DNA of 64,000 nt. It comes from Methylobacterium sp. E-066. GTDB lineage: Bacteria > Pseudomonadota > Alphaproteobacteria > Rhizobiales > Beijerinckiaceae. The translations under genes were made by a program, and so were the position numbers. This document shows, piece after piece, positions 16,848-25,391 of this stretch. Below the pieces are notes generated by a model that saw nothing but the letters and a program-made list of their open reading frames with translations, was not told the DNA's origin and did not search any database. The stretch spans positions 1-64,000 of the forward strand of contig NZ_JAKSYO010000040.1 in the NCBI RefSeq assembly GCF_022829635.1, given 5' to 3'. The first letter of the stretch is position 1; each line of letters begins with the position of its first letter.

Positions 16848-17834
16848 TCACAGCGGCTTGCGGATGATCCGGGCGATCAGGCCGACGATCCCCTCGCGGA
16901 ACAGCAGCACGCAGAGCACGAAGACGCAGCCCTGGATGATCGTCACCCAGGCGCCGAACTGCGCCAGGTACGTCTCCATCGTGACGATCACCAGCGCGCC
17001 GACGATCGGCCCGAACACCGTGCCCATGCCGCCCACCAGCGTCATCAGCACGACCTCGCCCGACATCGACCAGTGGACGTCGGTGAGCGAGGCGAGCTGG
17101 AACACGATCGCCTTGGTCGAGCCCGCGAGCCCGGCGAGCGTCGCCGAGAGGACGAACACCGCGAGCTTGTACTGGTTGGCCCGGTAGCCCAGCGAGATCG
17201 CCCTGGGCTCGTTGTCCCGGATCGCCTTTAACACCTGTCCGAAGGGCGAGTGGATGATCCGGTAGATCAGCAGCATTCCGACCATGAAGACCACGCAGAC
17301 GAGGCCGTACATCGCCCGGTCGTCGGCGAGGCTGAACACGCCGAACAGGTACCCGCGCGGCACGGCCTGGATGCCGTCCTCGCCGCCGGTGAACTTGGCC
17401 TGCAGCGAGAAGAAGAACGCCATCTGGGCGAGCGCCAGGGTGATCATCGAGAAATAGATGCCCTGGCGGCGGATCGCGAGCGACCCGAAGACCAGGCCGA
17501 ACAGAGCCGCCGTGGCGGTGCCTGCCAGGATCGCCAGTTCCGGGGTGAAGCCGAGGCTTTTGGCCGTGTAGGCGCAGAGATAGCTCGCCATGCCGAAATA
17601 CGCGGCGTGGCCGAACGAGAGCAGGCCGCCGTAGCCGAGCAGCAGGTTGAAGGCGAGCGCGAACAGCGCGAAGCACAGGACCTTCATCAGGTAGACGGGA
17701 TAGAGCACCAGCGGCGCCGCGATCAGCAGCAGCGCGATGCCCACGAAGATCATCCGGTGCAGCGCCTTGTCGTCGCGGCGCGTCGGCAGCGCGGCGGCGA
17801 TCGGTGCGACGTCGATGGCGGCGGTGTCGGCCAT
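16848..17834 (-). CDS. livM: Branched-chain amino acid-type ABC transporter permease LivM
   Basis: Inner-membrane permease of 328 aa with about 9-10 hydrophobic segments. It carries the LivM signature region near ALAFNLLLGYGGLLSFGHAA and the cytoplasmic loop IRDNEPRAISLGY that contacts the ATPases. It pairs with LivH (24-base gap), the binding protein and LivG/LivF encoded just upstream. The substrate may be a branched-chain amino acid, an amide or another small acid; the family is broad. Confidence 0.92.
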   Translation of the reverse strand: MADTAAIDVAPIAAALPTRRDDKALHRMIFVGIALLLIAAPLVLYPVYLMKVLCFALFALAFNLLLGYGGLLSFGHAAYFGMASYLCAYTAKSLGFTPELAILAGTATAALFGLVFGSLAIRRQGIYFSMITLALAQMAFFFSLQAKFTGGEDGIQAVPRGYLFGVFSLADDRAMYGLVCVVFMVGMLLIYRIIHSPFGQVLKAIRDNEPRAISLGYRANQYKLAVFVLSATLAGLAGSTKAIVFQLASLTDVHWSMSGEVVLMTLVGGMGTVFGPIVGALVIVTMETYLAQFGAWVTIIQGCVFVLCVLLFREGIVGLIARIIRKPL

Positions 17835-17857
17835 GGGATTCGTCCCTTAGATCGCGA

Positions 17858-18745
17858 TCAGGCCGTGCGCCCGAAAAGGCCGGCGGGTTTGACGAGCAGC
17901 ACCAGCACCATGATCACGAAGATCACGGTGGCCGAGGCCTCGGGGTAGAACACCTTGGTCAGGCCCTCGACCAGGCCAAGCGCGAAGCCGGTGATCACCG
18001 AGCCGATGATCGAGCCCATGCCGCCGATCACCACCACGGCGAAGACCACGATGATGATGTCGGCGCCCATGTTGGGGTTCACCGAGTAGATCGGTGCCGC
18101 GAGCACGCCGGCGAAGCCAGCGAGCGCCACGCCGAACCCGTAGGTCAGGGTGAGGAACAGGGGCACGTTGACCCCGAAGGCCTGGACCAGGGTCGGGTTC
18201 TCGGTGGCGGCGCGCAGGTACGCGCCGAGCTTGGTCTTCTCGATGACGAGCCAGGTGGCGATGCAGACGGTGAGCGAGGCCACCACCACCCAGGCCCGAT
18301 AGTTCGGCAGGAACATGAACGGCAGACGCTGACCGCCCGACAACTCCGCCGGGATCGCGTAGGGCAGGCCCGAGACACCGTACTGGTTGCGGAACAGGCC
18401 CTGGATGATCAGGGCCAGCCCGAAGGTCAGCAGCAGGCCGTAGAGGTGGTCGAGCTTGTACAGCCGGGCGATCAGCACCCGCTCCAGCACGACCCCGAAC
18501 ACCCCCACCACCAGCGGGGCGAGGCCCAGCGCCCACCAGTAGCCGAGCCCGACATAGGTCAGCAGCATCCAGGCCACGAACGCGCCCATCATGTAGAGCG
18601 CGCCGTGGGCGAAGTTGATGATGTTCAACAGCCCGAAGATGATCGCGAGCCCGAGCGACAGGATCGCGTAGAACGAGCCGTTGATCAGGCCGAGCAGCAA
18701 CTGCCCGAACAGGGCCTGGGTCGGCACGCCGAAGATCGTGGTCAT
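17858..18745 (-). CDS. livH: Branched-chain amino acid-type ABC transporter permease LivH
   Basis: A 295-residue permease with about 8 membrane segments, starting MTTIFGVPTQALFGQLLLGLINGSFYAILSLGLA, with the LivH motif IINFAHGALYMMGAF and the coupling loop LRAATENPTLVQAFGVN. A GAGGGGA ribosome site precedes the ATG. It forms the membrane channel with LivM. Confidence 0.92.
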   Translation of the reverse strand: MTTIFGVPTQALFGQLLLGLINGSFYAILSLGLAIIFGLLNIINFAHGALYMMGAFVAWMLLTYVGLGYWWALGLAPLVVGVFGVVLERVLIARLYKLDHLYGLLLTFGLALIIQGLFRNQYGVSGLPYAIPAELSGGQRLPFMFLPNYRAWVVVASLTVCIATWLVIEKTKLGAYLRAATENPTLVQAFGVNVPLFLTLTYGFGVALAGFAGVLAAPIYSVNPNMGADIIIVVFAVVVIGGMGSIIGSVITGFALGLVEGLTKVFYPEASATVIFVIMVLVLLVKPAGLFGRTA

Positions 18746-18781
18746 CGCGGTCCCCTCATGGCCGTCCTCGGTGCCGCATCG

Positions 18782-19999
18782 TCAGCCCTTCACCAGCGGG
18801 CAGTTGCCTTCGTTGAGCGGGCGGAAGACCTGGTCGCCGGGGATCGTATCGAGCTTGTTGTAGAGATCCCACTCGCCCTTCGACTCGGACGGCTTCTTGA
18901 CCTCGAACAGGTACATGTCGTGGATCTTGCGCCCGTCCGCGCGGATCGTGCCCTTGCCGAACAGCGGGTCGTCGGTGGGCATGGACTTCATCTTGGCAAC
19001 GGTGGCGGCGCCGTCCGCAGTCGACTTCGTCTCGGCCACCGCCTTCAGGTAGTGGAGCACATCCGAATAGACGCCGGCATGGTTGGCGGTGGGCTTGGAA
19101 TTGCCCTTCATCTGCTTGGCGAACCGGTCGGAGAAGGCCCGGGTCTGGTCGTTCAGGTCCCAGTAGAATGGCTCGGTCAGGACGAGGCCCTGCGCGACTT
19201 TGGTGCCCAAGGAGTGCACGTCCGAGGAGAACACCAGGAGGCCGGCCAGCGCCTGGCCGCCCTCGGTGATGCCGAACTCACCGGCCTGCTTGATCGAATT
19301 GATCGTGTCGGTGCCGGCATTGGCGAGCCCGATCACCTTGGCGCCGGACCCTTGGGCCTGGAGCAGGAACGACGAGAAGTCCGAGGTCGGGAAGGGCGTC
19401 TTGACCGAGCCGATGACCTTGCCGCCGTTCTTGGTGATCACCGCGCTGGTGTCGCGCTGCAGGGTCTGGCCGAACACGTAGTCGGCCGTGAGGAAGAACC
19501 AAGTGTTGCCGCCGCGCTTGACCATGGCGCCACCGGTGCCGTTGGCGAGCGCCACCGTGTCGTAGACCCAGTGGATCGTGTTCGGCGTGCATTGCGGGCC
19601 GGTGAGGTCGGCAGTGCCGGCGCCGGTATCGATGAAGACCTTGTTCTTCTCCTTGGTCACCTGGCTGATCGCCAGGGCGACCGACGAGGTGACGCCGTCG
19701 GTGATCATGTCGACACCGTCTCGGTCGTACCATTGCCGGGCGATGCCGGCCCCGACATCGGGCTTGTTCTGGTGGTCGGCGGAGACGATCTCGACCTTCA
19801 GCCCGCGCTCGGCCGGCTTGAAATCCTCCACCGCCAGCTTCGCGGCGACCACCGAACCCTCGCCGCTGATGTCGGAATAGGCGCCCGAGCGGTCGCCTAG
19901 GATGCCGATCTTCACATTCGTCTGCGCGCTCGCGCCGCCCATCATAAGGGCACCAGCGAGGGCGGCGAGGGATACGGACCCGATGTGACGTCCGAACAT
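18782..19999 (-). CDS. Periplasmic substrate-binding protein of Liv-type ABC transporter
   Basis: A 405-residue type I periplasmic binding protein. A Sec signal peptide covers about residues 1-26 (AALAGALMMGGASA, cleavage before QTNVKIG). The mature part starts with KIGILGDRSGAYSDISGEGS, and the DHQNKPDVGAGIARQWYD segment is typical of the ABC-type branched-chain/urea/amide binding group. A GGAGGAT ribosome site is present. This relative of LivK is often found beside sugar-acid or aromatic-acid genes, so the ligand cannot be fixed. It belongs to the operon livG-livF-this gene-livH-livM. Confidence 0.9.
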   Translation of the reverse strand: MFGRHIGSVSLAALAGALMMGGASAQTNVKIGILGDRSGAYSDISGEGSVVAAKLAVEDFKPAERGLKVEIVSADHQNKPDVGAGIARQWYDRDGVDMITDGVTSSVALAISQVTKEKNKVFIDTGAGTADLTGPQCTPNTIHWVYDTVALANGTGGAMVKRGGNTWFFLTADYVFGQTLQRDTSAVITKNGGKVIGSVKTPFPTSDFSSFLLQAQGSGAKVIGLANAGTDTINSIKQAGEFGITEGGQALAGLLVFSSDVHSLGTKVAQGLVLTEPFYWDLNDQTRAFSDRFAKQMKGNSKPTANHAGVYSDVLHYLKAVAETKSTADGAATVAKMKSMPTDDPLFGKGTIRADGRKIHDMYLFEVKKPSESKGEWDLYNKLDTIPGDQVFRPLNEGNCPLVKG

Positions 20000-20090
20000 G
20001 GTCTTCCTATCCTCCAGCGGCGCAGCGGATCACCGCCTGCCGAGTGTCCGACGCCGTTTTCCGGCGCTTATCAGGTATTGGTCGTCCGCC

Positions 20091-20834
20091 TCAGACGCCG
20101 AGATAGGCGTGAAGCTTGTCGATATTGGCGTCAAGCTCGGCATTCGGGATCATGTCGATCACCCTGCCCTGCTCGATGACGAAGTGCCGGTCGGCCAGCG
20201 TCTGGGCGAAGCGGAAGTTCTGCTCGACCAGAACGATGGTGTAGCCCTGAGACTTCAACTGCTGGATCGTCCGGCCGATCTGCTGGACGATGACGGGGGC
20301 GAGACCTTCCGTCGGCTCGTCCAGCAGGATCAGCTTGGCGCCGGTCCGCAGGATCCGGCCGATGGCGAGCATCTGCTGCTCGCCGCCCGAGAGCTTGGTG
20401 CCCTGGCTGCCGGCGCGTTCCTTCAGGTTCGGGAACAGGGTGTGGATCTCCGCCACCGTCATCCCGCCGGGCTTCACCCGGGGCGGCAGCATCAGGTTCT
20501 CGTGGACCGTGAGGCTCGCGAAGATGCCCCGCTCCTCCGGGACGTAGCCGAGGCCGAGCCGGGCGATGTTGCGCGACGCCATCCGGATGGTCTCGACGCC
20601 GTCATAGACGATCGAGCCGGCGCGCTTGCCCAGGATGCCGATGATCGCCCGGAGTGTCGTGGTCTTGCCGGCACCGTTGCGGCCGAGCAGCGTGATGACC
20701 TCGCCGGCCCGGACATCGAGATCGATGCCGTGGAGCACGTGGCTCTCGCCGTACCAGCCCTCCAGCCCGCGCACGGTCAGGAGAGCATCCGTCGCCGCGG
20801 CCGGCACGGGAGTCTTCAGGGCCGCCTCACGCAT
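20091..20834 (-). CDS. livF: ABC transporter ATP-binding protein LivF
   Basis: Cytosolic ATPase of 247 aa. Walker A is GRNGAGKTT, the signature is LSGGEQQM and Walker B is LILLDEPTEGLAP, with the LivF-type switch region. It overlaps the end of livG by 8 bases. It powers uptake together with LivG. Confidence 0.93.
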   Translation of the reverse strand: MREAALKTPVPAAATDALLTVRGLEGWYGESHVLHGIDLDVRAGEVITLLGRNGAGKTTTLRAIIGILGKRAGSIVYDGVETIRMASRNIARLGLGYVPEERGIFASLTVHENLMLPPRVKPGGMTVAEIHTLFPNLKERAGSQGTKLSGGEQQMLAIGRILRTGAKLILLDEPTEGLAPVIVQQIGRTIQQLKSQGYTIVLVEQNFRFAQTLADRHFVIEQGRVIDMIPNAELDANIDKLHAYLGV

Positions 20835-21585
20835 GTCCCGCCCCGATATAGGCCTCGATCACCCGCGAATCCTTCGAGACGGTGGCGTAATCGCCCTCGG
20901 CCAGGACCTGGCCGCGGGCCAGCACGGTGATGCGGTCGGACAGCGACGCGACCACCGAAAGGTTGTGCTCGACCATCAGGATGGTCCGGTCCTTCGAGAC
21001 CCGGCGGATCAGCTGCGCCGTCCGATCCACGTCCTCGTGGCCCATGCCGGCCATCGGCTCGTCGAGGAGCAGCATCTCGGGATCCAGCGCCAGTGTCGTG
21101 GCGATCTCCAGGGCGCGCTTGCGGCCGTAGGACAGCTCGACCGCGAGCGAATCGGCGAATTCTGACAGGCCGACCGCCTCGACGAGCGCCAGGGCCTCGC
21201 CGTCCAGCGCCCGCAGCACCTTCTCGGGCCGCCAGAAATCGAAAGAATCGCCCCGGAGCCGGCGCTGAAGCGCGATCCGCACGTTCTCGGTCACCGTCAG
21301 GTGCGGGAACACCGCCGAGATCTGGAAGGAGCGCACCAAGCCGAGCCGCGCCACGTCGGCCGCCCGCATCCCGGTGATGTCCCGATCCTTGTACCGGATG
21401 CTGCCGGCGGTCGGGATGAGGAACTTCGTCAGCAGATTGAAACAGGTGGTCTTGCCGGCGCCGTTCGGGCCGATCAGCGCATGGATCGTCCCGCGCTCGA
21501 CTTCCAGCTTGACGCCGTTGACGGCCCGGAATCCTTTGAATTCCATCGTCAAGCCATCGGTCGCCAGGATCACGTCCCGTGCCAA
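20827..21585 (-). CDS. livG: ABC transporter ATP-binding protein LivG
   Basis: ATPase partner of LivF, 252 aa from a TTG start at 21585. Walker A is GPNGAGKTT, the signature region is LSYGRKRALEIA and Walker B is MLLLDEPMAGMG. I chose the TTG because GGGAGGG lies 6 bases before it and the family length fits. The alternative ATG at 21621 would add 12 residues (MVVNKSYAGGTR) and lacks a good ribosome site. The gene is divergent from dgoK, sharing a 272-base promoter region. Confidence 0.88.
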   Translation of the reverse strand: MARDVILATDGLTMEFKGFRAVNGVKLEVERGTIHALIGPNGAGKTTCFNLLTKFLIPTAGSIRYKDRDITGMRAADVARLGLVRSFQISAVFPHLTVTENVRIALQRRLRGDSFDFWRPEKVLRALDGEALALVEAVGLSEFADSLAVELSYGRKRALEIATTLALDPEMLLLDEPMAGMGHEDVDRTAQLIRRVSKDRTILMVEHNLSVVASLSDRITVLARGQVLAEGDYATVSKDSRVIEAYIGAGHA

Positions 21586-21857
21586 GCGCGTCCCTCCCGC
21601 GTATGATTTATTGACGACCATATCGCCGATCCGGTCGTGAACAGTCCATCGCAAACGCTCGTCGCGGCGGGACAATCCCCGGCTCATGATATGTTGACAC
21701 TTTTCCGACCCGGGTCGGGCATCACGCCGGATCCACACGAGTGACCCCGACAGCGGTCGGGCCGCCTGTTTTCCGGAGCGGACCGGCAGGGCGACCGGCT
21801 TGACCGTCTCAAGGCCGGGCCTGTAACTCAGACAAATTACGGATCGGGAGGGTGCGC

Positions 21858-22736
21858 ATGTTCGGTCGAGCGGCCTACATTGCCGTCGACTGGGGCACCA
21901 CCAACCGGCGCGCCTACGCGATGTCGGCGGATGGCGACGTCATCGACACCCTGCAAGACGATCGCGGCGTCCTCGCGCTGTCGCCGGGCGACTATCCCTG
22001 CGAGATCGCGCGGCTGCGGGCGCGCTTCGGCGCGCAGATCGTGGTCGCGGCGGGCATGGTCGGCTCGACGCGGGGCTGGCGCGAAGCCCCATATATCGAC
22101 GCGCCCGCCACACTGCAGGATCTCGCCGCGGCCAGCCTCGACGTGGCGACCGACGTACGGATCATCCCGGGCGTCGCCCTCCGCAGTGGCCCGCGTCCGG
22201 ACGTGATGCGGGGTGAGGAGGTGCAGGTGCTCGGCGCGATCAGCACCGGCGCGGCGCCGCCGACGGCTTTGTTCTGTCAGCCCGGCACGCACAACAAGTG
22301 GATCGACACGGTGGACGGCGCGATCACCGATTTCACCACCGTCATGACCGGCGAGCTGTTCGCCCTGGTCCGCAGCCACGGGATCCTGGCCGGCATGCTG
22401 GACGGCGCGGTGGCGGACGGTGACGCGTTCCGCGATGGCCTGCGCCGCGGGCGCCAGGCGCGCAACCTCGCCGCGTCCCTGTTCGAGGTCCGGGCCGGGG
22501 TGCTGCTCGACAGGTTGGCTCCCGCCGATGCCGCCGCCTATGCCAGCGGCCTCATGATCGGCGCGGATGTCGGCACGCGCCTCGATCTCGGCGAACGCCC
22601 GGTCCACCTGCTGGGCGGCGGCACGCTGGCCGCGCTCTACGCCGTTGCGATCACGGAAGCCGGCGGCCATGCCCAGACGGTTCCGGACGGGTCCACGACG
22701 GCCGGCATCCACGCCATTTGGAGAGTGCGGGCATGA
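21858..22736 (+). CDS. dgoK: 2-dehydro-3-deoxygalactonokinase
   Basis: Phosphorylates 2-keto-3-deoxygalactonate to its 6-phosphate in the De Ley-Doudoroff route. The protein is 292 aa with an ASKHA-type N-terminus YIAVDWGTTNRRAY, then VVAAGMVGSTRGW, PGVA and CQPGTHNKWI, all hallmarks of DgoK. The ATG at 21858 follows GGGAGGG by five bases. It overlaps the aldolase gene through ATGA. Confidence 0.9.
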   Translation: MFGRAAYIAVDWGTTNRRAYAMSADGDVIDTLQDDRGVLALSPGDYPCEIARLRARFGAQIVVAAGMVGSTRGWREAPYIDAPATLQDLAAASLDVATDVRIIPGVALRSGPRPDVMRGEEVQVLGAISTGAAPPTALFCQPGTHNKWIDTVDGAITDFTTVMTGELFALVRSHGILAGMLDGAVADGDAFRDGLRRGRQARNLAASLFEVRAGVLLDRLAPADAAAYASGLMIGADVGTRLDLGERPVHLLGGGTLAALYAVAITEAGGHAQTVPDGSTTAGIHAIWRVRA

Positions 22737-23368
22737 CGATCCTCGACCGATTCGAAGTGGCCTTCGCGGCCTGCCCCCTGGTGGCGATCCTGCGCGGGCT
22801 CACGGCGGACGAGGCCCCGGCGATCGGCGACGCGCTGGTTGAGGCCGGGTTCACGCTGATTGAAGTGCCGCTGAACTCGCCCGATCCGCTCAGAAGCATC
22901 GGGCTGCTGGCCGAACGCTTCACCGGGCGCGCGCTGGTCGGCGCCGGCACGGTGCTGACTCCGGCGCAGGTCACGGACGTCGCTGCAGTGGGCGGGACCC
23001 TGATCGTCTCGCCCAACACGGATGCGGCCGTGATCCGCGCCACCGTCGCCGCCGGCCTCGTGTCGCTGCCCGGCTATCAGACGCCCAGCGAGGCGTTCGC
23101 GGCGCTGACGGCTGGCGCGACCGCCCTGAAACTCTTCCCCGCGGATATCGCCACCCCGGCGGCGCTCAAGGCCCACCGGGCGGTGTTCCCGTCCAGCGCG
23201 CGCGTGCTCGCGGTCGGCGGCGTCACGCCGGACGGCGTTTCCACCTGGCGACAGGCGGGTGCGGTGGGCTTCGGGCTCGGCTCGAACCTCTACCGTCCCG
23301 GCAAGCCGGCAGCCGATGTCGCCCGGGACGCATCAGCCTTCATCGCGGCGATCGGGGGATCTGCATGA
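22733..23368 (+). CDS. dgoA: 2-dehydro-3-deoxy-6-phosphogalactonate aldolase
   Basis: Class I aldolase that splits KDPGal to pyruvate and glyceraldehyde-3-phosphate. It is a 211-residue TIM barrel with IEVPLNSPDP, VGAGTVL, the Schiff-base Lys in ALKLFPAD, and VGGVTPDG for the phosphate. The start overlaps the dgoK stop. No dgoD dehydratase or galactose dehydrogenase gene is in the window, so the upstream steps must be encoded elsewhere. Confidence 0.92.
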   Translation: MTILDRFEVAFAACPLVAILRGLTADEAPAIGDALVEAGFTLIEVPLNSPDPLRSIGLLAERFTGRALVGAGTVLTPAQVTDVAAVGGTLIVSPNTDAAVIRATVAAGLVSLPGYQTPSEAFAALTAGATALKLFPADIATPAALKAHRAVFPSSARVLAVGGVTPDGVSTWRQAGAVGFGLGSNLYRPGKPAADVARDASAFIAAIGGSA

Positions 23369-23440
23369 ACGCAAAGCTGCCGTGACGGCGCCTCCCGCCC
23401 TGTCTAGAAGCGCTCGGGTGGCGAGCGTGGGAGCGGGAGA

Positions 23441-24601
23441 ATGACGGACGGGCGCATCGGGCGGGCGGACGGCTTCGACGATCTGGAGACGCCCTGCCTG
23501 CTTCTGGATTCGGACAAGCTGACCGCCAACGTCGCGGGGATGCGAGCGCGGCTCGACCGACTGGGCGTGGCGCTGCGGCCGCACCTGAAGACCGCCAAAT
23601 CCCTGGATGTCGCCCGCATCGCCATGGCGAGCCGGTCCGGCCCGGCCACCGTCTCGACGCTGAAGGAGGCGGAGTACTTCGCCGAGGGCGGCGTCCGTGA
23701 CCTGATCTACGCCGTGGGAATCGCGCCGCAGAAGCTCGACCGGGTCGGGGCAATCCGGCGGCGCTGGGGCGTGGATCTGGAGATCGTTCTCGATTCGGTC
23801 GAGCAGGCCGAAGCGGTGGCGGCCTGGGGCCGCGGCAACGGCGATCCGTTGCCGGTGCTGATCGAGGTCGATGCCGACGGGCATCGCTCCGGCGTAAACC
23901 CCCGCGACGCCGATACGCTCACGGCGATCGGCCGGGTGCTGGCAGACGGCGCGAGCCTGCGGGGCGTGATGCTGCACGCAGGCGACAGCTACGGGCTGAG
24001 CGATCCTACGGATCTGAAAGCTGCGGCCGAGGCTGAGCGCCAAGCCGCCTTGGCAGCCGCTGCGATCCTGCGCGAGGCAGGTTTCCCCTGCCCGGTGGTC
24101 AGCGTCGGCTCGACCCCGACGGCGCGCTACGCGGCGACTCTCGATGGCATCACCGAGGTTCGGGCCGGCGTGTTCATGATCGGCGACCTGTTTCAGGCCG
24201 GTGTCGGCTCCTGCGGGATCGACGATATCGCGTTGAGCGTCCTCACGACGGTGATCGGCCACCAGCGGGACAAGGGCTGGATCATCACGGATGCCGGCTG
24301 GATGGCGCTCTCGCGCGACCGCGGCACGGCCCGGCAGGCGGTCGACCAGGGCTACGGAATCGCCTGCGACCTGGCCGGTCAACCCTATCCGGATCTGATC
24401 GTGCGGGACGCGAACCAGGAACACGGCATCCTGGCTTTGCGGCCCGGCACCTCCGGGCGCCTTCCGGACCTTCCGATCGGATCACGCCTGCGAATCCTGC
24501 CGAACCACGCCTGCGCCACCGGCGCCCAGCACGATCGCTATCATGTCATCGCCGACGGCCGGCTGACCGGCGCGGTCTGGCCGCGCATCAACGGCTGGTG
24601 A
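23441..24601 (+). CDS. DSD1-family PLP-dependent D-threonine aldolase / D-serine dehydratase-like enzyme
   Basis: Fold-type III PLP enzyme of 386 aa in the DSD1/D-threonine aldolase family. The PLP lysine is in RPHLKTAKS (near residue 50). The N-terminal LETPCLLLDSDKLTANV and the C-terminal metal site PNHACAT (His and Cys ligands) are diagnostic. It cleaves or dehydrates D-3-hydroxy-amino acids, and the two activities cannot be separated by eye. The gene follows dgoA by 72 bases on the same strand with its own GGGAGA ribosome site. Confidence 0.88.
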   Translation: MTDGRIGRADGFDDLETPCLLLDSDKLTANVAGMRARLDRLGVALRPHLKTAKSLDVARIAMASRSGPATVSTLKEAEYFAEGGVRDLIYAVGIAPQKLDRVGAIRRRWGVDLEIVLDSVEQAEAVAAWGRGNGDPLPVLIEVDADGHRSGVNPRDADTLTAIGRVLADGASLRGVMLHAGDSYGLSDPTDLKAAAEAERQAALAAAAILREAGFPCPVVSVGSTPTARYAATLDGITEVRAGVFMIGDLFQAGVGSCGIDDIALSVLTTVIGHQRDKGWIITDAGWMALSRDRGTARQAVDQGYGIACDLAGQPYPDLIVRDANQEHGILALRPGTSGRLPDLPIGSRLRILPNHACATGAQHDRYHVIADGRLTGAVWPRINGW

Positions 24602-24610
24602 GGCCGGGTG

Positions 24611-24853
24611 TCAGGGCCGGTTCGAGACGGTCCGAACCGGGCGGTCGGACTGGTCCATCACCACGCGGCAGCCGGGGCTGAGATTCGGGCGCTGCTGGCG
24701 CAGGCAGACCGTGATCGCGGCCACATTCGGGATCTGGGAGGCGCAGAGGCGCATCACGTCCGGCGTGCAGGCGGCACGGTCGGCCCGGGATTCCGCCAGC
24801 GCCGGCGCCGCGCCGACGATCAGGGCGAGCAGAGCGAACGAAGCGGATTTCAT
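24611..24853 (-). CDS. Small secreted Cys-rich repeat protein
   Basis: An 80-residue exported protein. Residues 1-20 (MKSASFALLALIVGAAPALA) form a signal peptide. The mature part has ACTPDVMRLC, then an ITVCL segment and LSPGCRVV: four Cys with the spacing of the cysteine-rich (GLG1/FGFR1-type) repeat found in many alphaproteobacterial periplasmic small proteins. The start at 24853 has AGAGGAT upstream. Function is unknown. It converges on the DSD1 gene. Confidence 0.75.
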   Translation of the reverse strand: MKSASFALLALIVGAAPALAESRADRAACTPDVMRLCASQIPNVAAITVCLRQQRPNLSPGCRVVMDQSDRPVRTVSNRP

Positions 24854-25035
24854 GGTACCGGATCCTCTGGCGGAGGCGTGGACGGCCCGAACGGCCAAGG
24901 CTCGAAGTGGGGCGAGAACGTCGGGACGGGCCGAAATTTCCCCTCGGCCAGTGCCCTATTCTGTCGCACCACCGGGCGCGCCGCGATGTGCGGCGGCGCT
25001 CCGATGGGATCGGCGGCCGATGGCGGGCGGCGCGG

Positions 25036-25209
25036 TCAGGGTCGCGAACCGGGCGTGATAGCCCCGGTGGCGGCGGGCTCGGCCAGAGCCGCGGCGGCGT
25101 GGGCCGGGGCCTTCTGCCGGTCGAGCTTGTCGGCCGAGACGAGAGCGGCCGCGATCAAGGCCGCCACCGCCATCGTTGCCTTCACAACCTCCCAGGTCCG
25201 CGCAAGCAT
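25036..25209 (-). CDS. Small single-span membrane protein, hypothetical
   Basis: A 57-residue open frame starting MLARTWEVVKATMAVAALIA. One hydrophobic segment spans about residues 10-25 with basic residues before it, then an Ala/Pro-rich tail (PAHAAAALAEPAATGA). This is the layout of a short membrane-anchored or exported protein. A weak GGGA lies upstream. Codon use is reasonable, but no family is recognised. Confidence 0.45.
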   Translation of the reverse strand: MLARTWEVVKATMAVAALIAAALVSADKLDRQKAPAHAAAALAEPAATGAITPGSRP

Positions 25210-25391
25210 GACTGATTCCCAATGGCGTCACAGCATCTTGAGCAGATCAGCCTGGGGCGAAGCTGTTCAGACGGGGTGCAGCGCGCCGGCTGATCGATCC
25301 GTGACCTCACGATCTTCAGCCGCGACCCTTCCCAAAACCTTTCTGTGTCGGTCTCCGGAAACCATGAGCGGGACCGTGATGCATCCACGCC

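Noticed and set aside
17804-19900. A 698-codon plus-strand open frame across livH and the binding protein gene
   Set aside because: Composition (His, Asp, Glu, Gln-rich) is typical of antisense shadows in GC-rich DNA; the minus-strand transporter genes have clear motifs.
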